DNA from: Actinomadura violacea
GTDB taxonomy: Bacteria; Actinomycetota; Actinomycetes; Streptosporangiales; Streptosporangiaceae
Direction of reading: 5' to 3'
Assembly (NCBI RefSeq): GCF_017573465.1
Contig: NZ_JAGEPF010000051.1
Location: forward strand, 1 to 62,473
Length of the DNA stretch: 62,473 nucleotides
How positions within the stretch are numbered: the first letter of the stretch is position 1; each line of letters opens with the position of its first letter. Shown here piece by piece: positions 42,673 through 50,135 of the stretch. Under the pieces are notes generated by a model. It was not told the DNA's origin. It searched no databases and was given only the letters and a program-made list of their open reading frames with translations. The position numbers were made by a program, and so were the translations under genes.

Positions 42673-43314
42673 GTGACCGAGAATGATCTTGCTGGCTTCC
42701 GGCGCGCATGGGGACGGTTCGAGACCTGGCTCGCCACGCACTCGCCCGCCGATCACGTTGCACTGCTGCCGCCGGCAACCGCGGAAGAGATCGCCGCTGT
42801 CGAGGACGCCTATGGGTTCTCTCTGCACCCTCAGGTCAGGGCGCTGCTGCAACTGCACGACGGAACGCCGGGCCCAAGGGCTTCCTTCGACCCCGGCCAG
42901 TTCGTGCCGGGGCGGCATCACCTGGCCGGCTGCGCAGAGATCATGGGTTACTGCCAGGTCTTGGCCGACCTGAGCGAGGACTGGGCCGAAGCCTTCGCCG
43001 GCGAGGACTCGGACGACACGGACGTGGACGAGCCGGTTGAGGCGCATCTGGACTACTGGGTCCCGTTCGCCTCCACCAACGACGGCGGTATGGCGATCGT
43101 CGACCACTACCCCGGCGCGACCTACGGGCAGGTTTACGAGGCCGGGCTCGGCTCCGGTGGGCTGCCGGAGTTCTGGGCGGCCGACCTGGCCGACTTGTTC
43201 GATCGGATCGCCACCGCCGTGGAGACCGACACCTCCTTTCTCCACTACACGCCGACCATGTGCGAGTGGCCCTCCGAGGACGGCGGCCAGACCACCCGGT
43301 CCCTGGAATGGTGA
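42673..43314 (+). CDS. SMI1/KNR4 family protein
   Basis: A 213-residue SMI1/KNR4 (SUKH) protein: FETWLATHSPADHVALLPPATAEEIAAVEDAYGFSLHPQVRALLQLHDG at the start and DYWVPFASTNDGGMAIVDHYPG in the middle, the characteristic order. The superfamily is rich in immunity proteins against polymorphic nuclease and other toxins. No toxin gene is adjacent, so it may be an orphan immunity or a general partner-binding protein. GTG 42673 (taaggt upstream) was preferred; TTG 42643 is possible. It is divergent from the methyltransferase operon. Confidence 0.87.
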   Translation: MTENDLAGFRRAWGRFETWLATHSPADHVALLPPATAEEIAAVEDAYGFSLHPQVRALLQLHDGTPGPRASFDPGQFVPGRHHLAGCAEIMGYCQVLADLSEDWAEAFAGEDSDDTDVDEPVEAHLDYWVPFASTNDGGMAIVDHYPGATYGQVYEAGLGSGGLPEFWAADLADLFDRIATAVETDTSFLHYTPTMCEWPSEDGGQTTRSLEW

Positions 43315-43721
43315 CCCGCACGCTTCCGCAGTGACACGACCGGGGACATGCAGCCGGCACCCTCGTCGGCTCCGTGACGGCGCGGGCGGTGCCGCAAGCG
43401 CTCGCGCCGCAGCTCGCAAGGGGGCCGGCGGGAGAGTTTGATCTTCCTTTGCGCGCTCATCCGCTGTCAGCGTGTCCATGCAGGTCAGCGCCATTTTGAA
43501 CACATGGTCGCTCTTGACCCGCCGGGTCCATCGCAGGGTGCAGACCGTGTGCACACCGCGTTCCCGCAGGTCACAGCGATTTTGAGCAGATGATCAGCAG
43601 ATCGCGGTGACAGCACGGTCGTGTTCACGAGCACGGCCTGCACACCAAGTGCTCATGATCCGCTCATGGCCTCTGAGGAGATGTCGGCATCCGATTCGGA
43701 ACCGATCTCTCGGGGGTTCAC
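43315..43721. promoter_or_regulatory. Spacer with imperfect direct repeats and a small hairpin
   Basis: About 400 bp without a supported gene between the SMI1 gene and the sigma-like regulator. Two imperfect 30-bp direct repeats, gcaggtcagcgccattttga (from 43481) and gcaggtcacagcgattttga (from 43566), start 85 bp apart. Between them lies the hairpin gaccc-gcc-gggtc (43517-43529). The layout could be an operator region for the regulator, or part of an origin of transfer. Confidence 0.5.
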
Positions 43722-44573
43722 ATGCACGCCACCTCAACCCGTTCCGCAGCCGTCACGGCCGCCCGCGGGGACGAGTACGCCGACCGGTCCGCGCGCGGCG
43801 AGAAGAACGACGCCCCGCACGTGCTGGACGTCGCGGAGACGACGTTCGACCTGCTGACGCGGGGACCGGCTCCCCTCGCGCTGGACGGCGCCGCGCTGGG
43901 GCACGGACTGCCCGCTCGCCGGATTCCGCTCGGCGAGCTGCGCGCGATCCTGCTGCACCCGTCCACCAACCACACGGCGCGCGACATCGTGTGGAAGGAG
44001 CTCATCGTCCGTGCCAGGCAGAAGGGCGCCTCGTGGGTCATGGGCTGCGTCGGCATCGCGCTGCCGGGTCTAAAGGCGGTCGTGCGTGACCGGCTTCGCA
44101 GGCTCGACACCGAGCCCAACGCCGGGACCGCGAACGTGGCGGGTGAGCTGCTGTCGGCGTTCTACGACGCCCTTCTGCACATCGACGTGGAGCGTCCGAA
44201 GATCGCCCAGCGGCTGCTGGCGCAGTCCACCAAGACCGTGGAACGGCGGTACCGGGCGCAGGTCCGGGTGGTGCTGGTCGACCCGAGCACGCTCGCGCGG
44301 TTGGTGACGACTGCGGTGCCGTCCAGCGGTGATGTGGACCAGGTTTTGGAGGCCGCGGTTCGGCAGGGCGCCATCACCGCCGACGAGGCCGAGATCATCG
44401 CCGCGACGCGTCTGGACGGCGTCGCGCCCGCCGAGCTGGCCGAGCGGCTCGGAACGTCCTACAGCGCACTGATGAAGCGCCGCCGCCGCGCCGAGATGCG
44501 GCTGGTCGAGGCCATGCGCGACAACGGCCTGCGCGACGACTTCGGCTACCTGATGTCCAAAAACGGGATCTGA
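43722..44573 (+). CDS. Sigma-like HTH regulator of the element
   Basis: A 283-residue protein. ARDIVWKELIVRARQKGASWVMGCVGIALPGL resembles a sigma region 2-like helical segment, and GVAPAELAERLGTSYSALMKRRRRAEMRLVEAM at the C terminus is a sigma region 4/LuxR-type helix-turn-helix. The protein is longer and more diverged than ECF sigma factors. It ends MSKNGI, and the DNA coding for this end forms the left part of the shared promoter-like block 44552-44595. It is the likely regulator of the element's two operons. ATG 43722 has ggggg upstream. Confidence 0.78.
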   Translation: MHATSTRSAAVTAARGDEYADRSARGEKNDAPHVLDVAETTFDLLTRGPAPLALDGAALGHGLPARRIPLGELRAILLHPSTNHTARDIVWKELIVRARQKGASWVMGCVGIALPGLKAVVRDRLRRLDTEPNAGTANVAGELLSAFYDALLHIDVERPKIAQRLLAQSTKTVERRYRAQVRVVLVDPSTLARLVTTAVPSSGDVDQVLEAAVRQGAITADEAEIIAATRLDGVAPAELAERLGTSYSALMKRRRRAEMRLVEAMRDNGLRDDFGYLMSKNGI

Positions 44574-44595
44574 GCTGTCGGTTACTTAGTGAGAG
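44552..44595 (+). promoter_or_regulatory. Shared 44-bp element ahead of the conjugation operon
   Basis: The block gatgtccaaaaacggg ... tgagc-tgtcggttacttagtgagag covers the last codons and stop of the regulator gene and the following 22 bp. A near copy in the same orientation relative to its operon lies at 42495-42538. It is followed directly by a long hairpin-forming leader and then the pilin-like gene. Confidence 0.75.
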
Positions 44596-44723
44596 GAACC
44601 CCGGGGCGAAGACGGGGCTCGGGCCGGATGCTCACCCGGTCCCCACCGTCCGACCATCCGCCGAGTGCCTTCGAAGGAGGACACCCGCAAGGCCCGGCCC
44701 CGTCTTCACCCCGCGGTCCTCTC
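44591..44723 (+). promoter_or_regulatory. Long leader hairpin before the conjugation operon
   Basis: Arms 44591-44618 and 44697-44723 are complementary over about 27 bp with two mismatches and one unpaired base; the pairing gccccgtcttc / gaagacggggc is perfect, and cgggcc/ggcccg extends it inward. The loop of about 78 nt contains an aaggagg sequence (44674-44680) with no start codon in range. It is a candidate transcription attenuator or RNA switch for the operon. Confidence 0.7.
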
Positions 44724-44805
44724 TCCACCACAGCCGTTCGCCGTTTCCCGCGCTGTCCGCGCTTCTTCGTTCGCCGCATCGTGCTCGTGCTTGGAGGGCT
44801 CCCAG

Positions 44806-45216
44806 TTGAGCGTCCGCCCGTTGTCCGATCTTCTCTCGTTCCGTCGGCCGCGCGTGAGCAAGCTCCGCCTGGCCGCCGCCGTACTCGTCGGCAGCATCGG
44901 CCTCGTGCTGTCGGGCTCGGTGGTCGTCGTCACGGTCGCCTCGGTCGCGCAGGCCAGCGCCGAACCGGCCGTGCTGGCCGCCAATGCGCAGCTCGAGCAG
45001 GTGATCGACAATCTCCGTAATGTCATCGTCGGGCTGCTGGTCGCGCTGGCCACGCTGTTCGCCACCATCGGCGGTGTCCGCTATCTGCTGGCCGGGGGCG
45101 ACCCCAGCGAGGCGGAGGCGGGTAAGCGCACCTTGCGCAATGCCGCGATCGGGTACGGGATCGCGGCTCTGGCGCCGGTACTGGTGCAGATCCTCCAGTA
45201 CATCGTCGGGTCCTGA
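44806..45216 (+). CDS. TrbC/VirB2-like pilin or small T4SS membrane protein
   Basis: A 136-residue protein with two hydrophobic segments (LRLAAAVLVGSIGLVLSGSVVVVTV and NVIVGLLVALATLFATIGGVRYLLAGG) ending in RTLRNAAIGYGIAALAPVLVQIL. This pattern (signal-like helix, then VxxLLxxL...GxRYLLAGGDP) is typical of the TrbC/VirB2-like first gene of Gram-positive conjugation operons. TTG 44806 has a ggaggg site seven bases upstream; GTG 44854 is an alternative. The next gene starts 2 bp after the stop. Confidence 0.8.
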   Translation: MSVRPLSDLLSFRRPRVSKLRLAAAVLVGSIGLVLSGSVVVVTVASVAQASAEPAVLAANAQLEQVIDNLRNVIVGLLVALATLFATIGGVRYLLAGGDPSEAEAGKRTLRNAAIGYGIAALAPVLVQILQYIVGS

Positions 45217-45218
45217 GC

Positions 45219-46919
45219 GTGCGTGCCTTCCCAGGGAAGGGCTCGCGCTTGCTGGTCCTGCTCGGTGCGATGGCGCTCGCCGGGGTCTGCGTGCTGAGCG
45301 TGGCTCCGCACGCCGATGCGGCTGCCCCTTTACTGAGCCCGTCGCCATCACCGGCGCCGAGCACCGCCCCGTCCTCGACGCCTTCCGTGGTCCCGAGCGA
45401 GATGCCGTCCATCGCCCCGAGCGGTACCGACACCGGCGATGGAGCGTCGACCGGAGACGGCAAGGACGAGTGCGGCTGGATCGATGTCGGCTGCAAGGCC
45501 AAGCAGGCCATCACGGGCTGGTTCCAGGCTCTGGCCAGCGGCGCGCTCAAACCGGTGATGGGCACCCTGGCGGCGACACAGTTCGCTACGCCCGAGATCG
45601 GGTCGGGGCCGATGAAGCGGGCCGAGCAGATCTGGGGCACGTCGCTGGCGATCGCCGACACCTGCTTCGTGCTGCTGGTGACGCTCGCCGGCGTGCTGCT
45701 GATGGCCGGTCAGACCTTCGCGGGCGAGACCTCGCCCGGCCAGGTCATCCGGCGCATGGCGCTCGCCTTCCTCGCGATGAACACCAGCCTGATCTGGATC
45801 GGCTACGGCATCCAGTTCGCCAACGGCCTCGCCTCGGCGATCTTGATGAACGGAACCGACAAGATCGATCCCGACCAGGCCGGACGAGTGCTGGCCGAGG
45901 GCATCGAGGCGTCCATCAACACCGGCGGTGCCTTCTACACGATCGTCTCCCTGATCACGGTGGTCCTGGCGGCGATCCTGCTGTTCGGGTACGTGATGCG
46001 CCTGGCGATCATCATGGTCCTGGTCGGCCTGGCACCGGTCGCGCTGATGTTTCACGCGCTGGCGCTCACGGACGGCTTGGCGCGGTTGTGGTGGCGAGGG
46101 ATCTCCGGCGCGCTGGCGATCCAGGTCTGCCAGTCGTTCGTGTTCATCACCGCCGTGCAGCTGCTCTTGTCTCAGCACAGCGACAACAACCACTTCTTCG
46201 TCGGTGTCCCGACCGAGCAGGCCGAACTGATCGACCTCCTGCTGGTCATCGCGCTGCTGTACATGCTGATCCGCATTCCCCGCTGGGTCGCGCGGACGGT
46301 CTGGCAGTCCGCGCAGCCGCGGACGCTCCAGCGACTCGTCAGAACCCTGCTCGTCTACAAGGTGTTCGGTGCCGTCAACAACGCGGCCGGACGAGTGCTG
46401 CGGGGCACGAAGACCCCGCATGCCGCTGCGGGCGGCACGAGGGCCGGCCGCCCCGGCCCCGGTGGTGGAGGGCATCGGAATCGTGGTCCCCACGGCGGCC
46501 CGCACGGGGGTCCCCACGGCGACGGCTCCAATGGTCCGAGCGGCGGGCCCGGCCCGCAACCCGATCGCGGTAGCGCGCACGGCGCCCGGTCCCACGAACG
46601 ACGCGGTCCCGACCGCAGGCACCGTCCCCGCCCCATACCCGACCCCACGCCACGCACCGGGCCCCGCAACGCGCCGTTCCCGGCCGGACGCACGCACACC
46701 GGTAGGTCGCCGCGTCCTGACCACAGCGCGGCCCCACAGGCCCGGACAGCACGCCGCCCGGCCCCGCAGGACGGCCCCGCCCGGCCACACCCGCGCATCC
46801 CGGCACCGTCGCACACCCGGCCCTATCGGCGCGCTGAGAACCCGCGCCGTCCGGCGCCGCGCCGTTTCGTGCGGCTCGATCCACCGCGCCAAAGCCGCTA
46901 CGGCAGGAGGAACCGTTGA
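45219..46919 (+). CDS. VirB6/TrbL-like conjugation membrane protein
   Basis: A 566-residue protein: signal-like N-terminal helix (LLVLLGAMALAGVCVLSVAP), a Ser/Pro-rich linker, an extracytoplasmic Cys pair (ECGWIDVGCKAKQ), then about six membrane helices between residues 145 and 370 (IADTCFVLLVTLAGVLLM, LVGLAPVALMFHALALTDGL, LIDLLLVIALLYMLIRIP). A 165-residue Gly/Pro/Arg-rich tail is cytoplasmic and disordered. The topology and the LARLWWRGISGALAIQVCQSF region match TrbL/VirB6 channel components. GTG 45219; its stop overlaps the next TTG. Confidence 0.85.
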   Translation: MRAFPGKGSRLLVLLGAMALAGVCVLSVAPHADAAAPLLSPSPSPAPSTAPSSTPSVVPSEMPSIAPSGTDTGDGASTGDGKDECGWIDVGCKAKQAITGWFQALASGALKPVMGTLAATQFATPEIGSGPMKRAEQIWGTSLAIADTCFVLLVTLAGVLLMAGQTFAGETSPGQVIRRMALAFLAMNTSLIWIGYGIQFANGLASAILMNGTDKIDPDQAGRVLAEGIEASINTGGAFYTIVSLITVVLAAILLFGYVMRLAIIMVLVGLAPVALMFHALALTDGLARLWWRGISGALAIQVCQSFVFITAVQLLLSQHSDNNHFFVGVPTEQAELIDLLLVIALLYMLIRIPRWVARTVWQSAQPRTLQRLVRTLLVYKVFGAVNNAAGRVLRGTKTPHAAAGGTRAGRPGPGGGGHRNRGPHGGPHGGPHGDGSNGPSGGPGPQPDRGSAHGARSHERRGPDRRHRPRPIPDPTPRTGPRNAPFPAGRTHTGRSPRPDHSAAPQARTARRPAPQDGPARPHPRIPAPSHTRPYRRAENPRRPAPRRFVRLDPPRQSRYGRRNR

Positions 46920-47893
46920 ACGACGACTACGAGCCGCTGTCGGCGCGCATCCCCGCCGACATCGAGCAACCCGACAAGATCATGTATGGGCTCACCGGCC
47001 GCCAACTCCTGATCCTCGGCACCACCGCCCTGGTGACGGTGTCGATCTTCATGGCGGCAGCGCCGACCCTGCCGGTCCCGATCGTCGCGGGATTGTGCTT
47101 CCCGCTGGTGGCCGCCGGGTGTTCGATGGCGCTCGGCCGCCGAGACGGGATGGGGCTGGACCGCTTCGCCCTGGCCGCCCTCGACCACGTGCGCCGCCGT
47201 CGAACGCTGGCCGCCGCACCCGAGGGAGTGTCGGCGCCTCCGGCGTGGTGCCGGGTACGCGCCACGCTTCCGGGACCATTGCGGTTCCCCATACGCGCCA
47301 TCCGCCAAGACGGCGTCATGGACCTGGGGGGTGGCGCGGCCGCCGCGATGGTCCGGGCAGGAACCATCTCCCTAGGGCTGCGCACGGCCGCCGAGCAGGC
47401 CGCACTCGTGGGCTTCTTCGGGCGGTGGCTCAACTCACTGGAATCCCCGGTACAGATCGTCGTCCAGGCACGTCCTGTTGACCTGTCCGAGCTCACCAAC
47501 CGGGTGACCGAGGCCGCTGCCGATCTTCCGCATCCGGCGTTGCGGCGAGCCGCCGAAGGCCACGCCGCCTACCTCGACGAGCTGGGCGCGTCTCGGAACC
47601 TGCTCATGCGCGAGGTGCTGATCGTCCTGCGCGACCAGCCGGTTCCCGGCTCGCCCGGCGGGCGACGGCGAGGGCGCGTCCGCGAGGCCAGCGCGGCGAT
47701 CGTCGCGCGCCGCGCCATCGACACCGTCCGCACCCTGACCGGGTTCGGAATCAGCGCCGAAGCGCTCGACGCCGACGAGTGCGTTCGCGTCCTGTCCGAG
47801 GCGTTCTCGCCCGGCGAAGCGAGGCCCATCCCGTCCGCCGACCTCGACCAGCCCATCACCAGCCGCTACTCCGCCGAGGAGGCCCTGGCGTGA
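46916..47893 (+). CDS. PrgI-domain T4SS protein
   Basis: A 325-residue protein. The N-terminal 70 residues match the PrgI/VirB3-like domain: ARIPADIEQPDKIMYGLTGRQLLILG, then two membrane helices (TTALVTVSIFMAAAPTLPVPIVAGLCFPLVAAGC). The C-terminal 200 residues are soluble and resemble the N-terminal (VirB4_N-like) region of SCO6880-type proteins, which normally precedes the VirB4 ATPase. The TTG start follows aggagg and overlaps the previous stop (TTGA). In the complex it would couple the VirB4 ATPase to the membrane. Confidence 0.85.
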   Translation: MNDDYEPLSARIPADIEQPDKIMYGLTGRQLLILGTTALVTVSIFMAAAPTLPVPIVAGLCFPLVAAGCSMALGRRDGMGLDRFALAALDHVRRRRTLAAAPEGVSAPPAWCRVRATLPGPLRFPIRAIRQDGVMDLGGGAAAAMVRAGTISLGLRTAAEQAALVGFFGRWLNSLESPVQIVVQARPVDLSELTNRVTEAAADLPHPALRRAAEGHAAYLDELGASRNLLMREVLIVLRDQPVPGSPGGRRRGRVREASAAIVARRAIDTVRTLTGFGISAEALDADECVRVLSEAFSPGEARPIPSADLDQPITSRYSAEEALA

Positions 47894-48309
47894 CTCGATC
47901 TTTTCGGCAGCCACAGCGCTATGACCTGTCGGGCCTGGCCACCGGGCTCCGCGCGCACGCACAGGGCCTGTGCGCCGAACTCGCGGCGGTCGAGCTACTG
48001 ATTGCGCACCGGTTCTGGCTCTCCCGGGCCGACTTCCGCGACCGGTTCATCAGCACCGATCGGGAGAACCCGGACGAGGCCGCTTCGGCATGGGTCGACT
48101 GGATCGGTGCCGCAGCTGCCATGAGCTCGGGACGGCTTGTGTGCTCGTCCGGCGAGGCCGCCGTCCTGCACATCGCCATTGCACTGGCGACCGGCGGGCC
48201 GTTCTCCACGTCCGTTCTGACCTGCCTCGACCGCGCCAACTTCGCGCTCGTCATCACGGCGACCGTCCGCGCGAGTGGCCGCACCGACACTCAGGTGGAG
48301 ATCAGATGA
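47890..48309 (+). CDS. Conjugation-operon protein of unknown function
   Basis: A 139-residue protein coupled on both sides (GTGA with the PrgI gene, ATGA with the VirB4 gene). It is mainly helical and Ala/Arg-rich (LRAHAQGLCAELAAVELLIAHRFWLSRADFRDRF) with a hydrophobic patch around VLHIAIALATGG, but no clear membrane helix. No family is recognised. Its place between PrgI and VirB4 suggests an accessory of the T4SS core. Confidence 0.75.
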   Translation: MTRSFRQPQRYDLSGLATGLRAHAQGLCAELAAVELLIAHRFWLSRADFRDRFISTDRENPDEAASAWVDWIGAAAAMSSGRLVCSSGEAAVLHIAIALATGGPFSTSVLTCLDRANFALVITATVRASGRTDTQVEIR

Positions 48310-50135
48310 GAACGACCACAAGCCCCTCGCTGGTCCGCGCGGTCTTCTCGCGGATGGCCGGCGCCACCGCGCCTCCTTCCGAGGACACCAGCGAAGCAGG
48401 AGCCGCGAACCTGGGCGATCTACTCGCGCCGTCCGCGCTGCGAATCAACGTGTCATCTTTGGATCTGCCCGAGGGCTGTTGCGCGTCGTTCGCGATCGCC
48501 GGATATCCGCGCGAGGTCGGCGCGGGCTGGCTGGAGCCGTTGCTCACCTATCCCGGCCGCCTCGATGTATCGCTGCACGTCGAGCCGATCCCGCCGATAG
48601 CGGCCGCGCAACGGCTGCGTCGGCAGTTGGCGCGGTTGGAGTCCAGCGCACGCGCGAACGCCGAGGCCGGCCGGTTGGCCGACTTCAACGTCGAGGCCGC
48701 CGCCGATGACGCCGCCGAGCTGGCCTCCTCGCTGGCCCGCGGTCACGGCCGCCTCTTCCGAGTCGGCCTCTACCTCACCGTCCACGCCCTCGACGCCGAG
48801 GAGCTGGATGCTGAGGTCCAACAGGTGCGGGGCCTGGCCGGATCGCTGCTGTTGGACGCTCAGCCCACCACCTTCCGCGCCCTGCAAGGGTGGACCACCA
48901 CCCTGCCGCTCGGGACGGACGCCATCAGACAGCGCCGGACCTTCGACACCCAGGCGTTGGCCGCCTCGTTCCCGTTCGCCTCACCCGACCTCAACGCCCC
49001 GGCCGGGTCGACCGGTGTGCTGTACGGGGTGAACGTCGCCAGCTCCGGAGTGGTGGTGTGGGACCGGTTCGCCCAGGACAACCACAACTCCGTCGTCCTG
49101 GCCCGCTCTGGCGCCGGCAAAAGCTACTTCACCAAGCTCGAAGCCCTACGCCTGCTGTACCAGGGCGTCGAAGTGTCGGTGATCGACCCTGAAGACGAGT
49201 ACCGGGCCCTGGCCGAGACCACCGGCGGCACCCATCTCGCACTCGGCGCGAAGGGGGTCGCGTTCAACCCGTTCGACCTGCCCACCGACCAGGGCGACGA
49301 CACTCTGATCCGGCGCGCCCTGTTCACCCAGACACTCGTCGCCGCCATGCTCGGCGAGCCGCTCAAGCCGTCCGCGCGGCCCGTCCTCGACCGCGCGATC
49401 TTGGCCGCCTACGCCGCCAAGGGCATCAACATCGACCCCGCCACCTGGACGCGCCCCGCGCCTCTGCTGGCCGACCTGGTCGAACAGCTCGCCATCAGTT
49501 CCCACCCCGACGGCGTGGAGATCGCCGACCGCCTCGCCCCCTACGTCTCCGGGTCCTACAAGGAGCTGTTCGCGCAGGCGACGACGACCCGGCCCGACGG
49601 GCATCTGGTGGTGTTCTCACTTCGGGATCTACCCGAAGAGGTCAAGTCGGTCGGGGTACTCCTCGCGCTGGACGCGATCTGGCGCAAGGTCGCCAACCCC
49701 GCCGACCGGCGGCCCCGCCTCGTCATCGTCGACGAAGCGTGGATGCTGATGAAGGAAGCCGAAGGCGCCCGCTTCCTCTACCGGCTCGCCAAGTCAGCAC
49801 GTAAGCACTGGGCCGGCCTGACGGTCGTCACCCAGGACGCCGCCGACCTCCTTGCCTCCGACCTCGGCCGCGCCGTCGTCGCCAACTCCGCAACCCAGAT
49901 CCTGCTTCGCCAAGCGCCCCAAGCCATCACCGCCGTCGGTGAGGCGTTCGGGCTCTCTGAGGGCGAATGCGCGTTCCTGCTATCAGCCGAGCGTGGGGAG
50001 GGCCTCTTGTGCGGCGGGAACGCCAGCGACCGCGCGGCCTTCGCCGCCATCTCCTCACCTGAAGAACACCAGGTCATCACAACGAACCCCGCCGAGCTGC
50101 TCGACCACCACGACGGAGAGGGCGACCCGCTGTGA
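48306..50135 (+). CDS. VirB4-like conjugation ATPase
   Basis: A 609-residue VirB4/TraE-family ATPase. Walker A ARSGAGKS at 266-273, the strand VEVSVIDPEDEYRALAE, Walker B RLVIVDEAW with D476-E477, and the C-terminal TQDAADLLASDLGRAVVANSATQILLRQAPQAI, all in the canonical order. The family powers pilus or channel assembly in type IV secretion. ATG 48306 overlaps the previous stop; the stop overlaps the next GTG (GTGA). Confidence 0.93.
   Translation: MRTTTSPSLVRAVFSRMAGATAPPSEDTSEAGAANLGDLLAPSALRINVSSLDLPEGCCASFAIAGYPREVGAGWLEPLLTYPGRLDVSLHVEPIPPIAAAQRLRRQLARLESSARANAEAGRLADFNVEAAADDAAELASSLARGHGRLFRVGLYLTVHALDAEELDAEVQQVRGLAGSLLLDAQPTTFRALQGWTTTLPLGTDAIRQRRTFDTQALAASFPFASPDLNAPAGSTGVLYGVNVASSGVVVWDRFAQDNHNSVVLARSGAGKSYFTKLEALRLLYQGVEVSVIDPEDEYRALAETTGGTHLALGAKGVAFNPFDLPTDQGDDTLIRRALFTQTLVAAMLGEPLKPSARPVLDRAILAAYAAKGINIDPATWTRPAPLLADLVEQLAISSHPDGVEIADRLAPYVSGSYKELFAQATTTRPDGHLVVFSLRDLPEEVKSVGVLLALDAIWRKVANPADRRPRLVIVDEAWMLMKEAEGARFLYRLAKSARKHWAGLTVVTQDAADLLASDLGRAVVANSATQILLRQAPQAITAVGEAFGLSEGECAFLLSAERGEGLLCGGNASDRAAFAAISSPEEHQVITTNPAELLDHHDGEGDPL

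Noticed and set aside
46375..46884. Minus-strand frames opposite the VirB6-like C-terminal tail
   Set aside because: Arise from the Gly/Pro/Arg-rich tail coding; no start signal or family.
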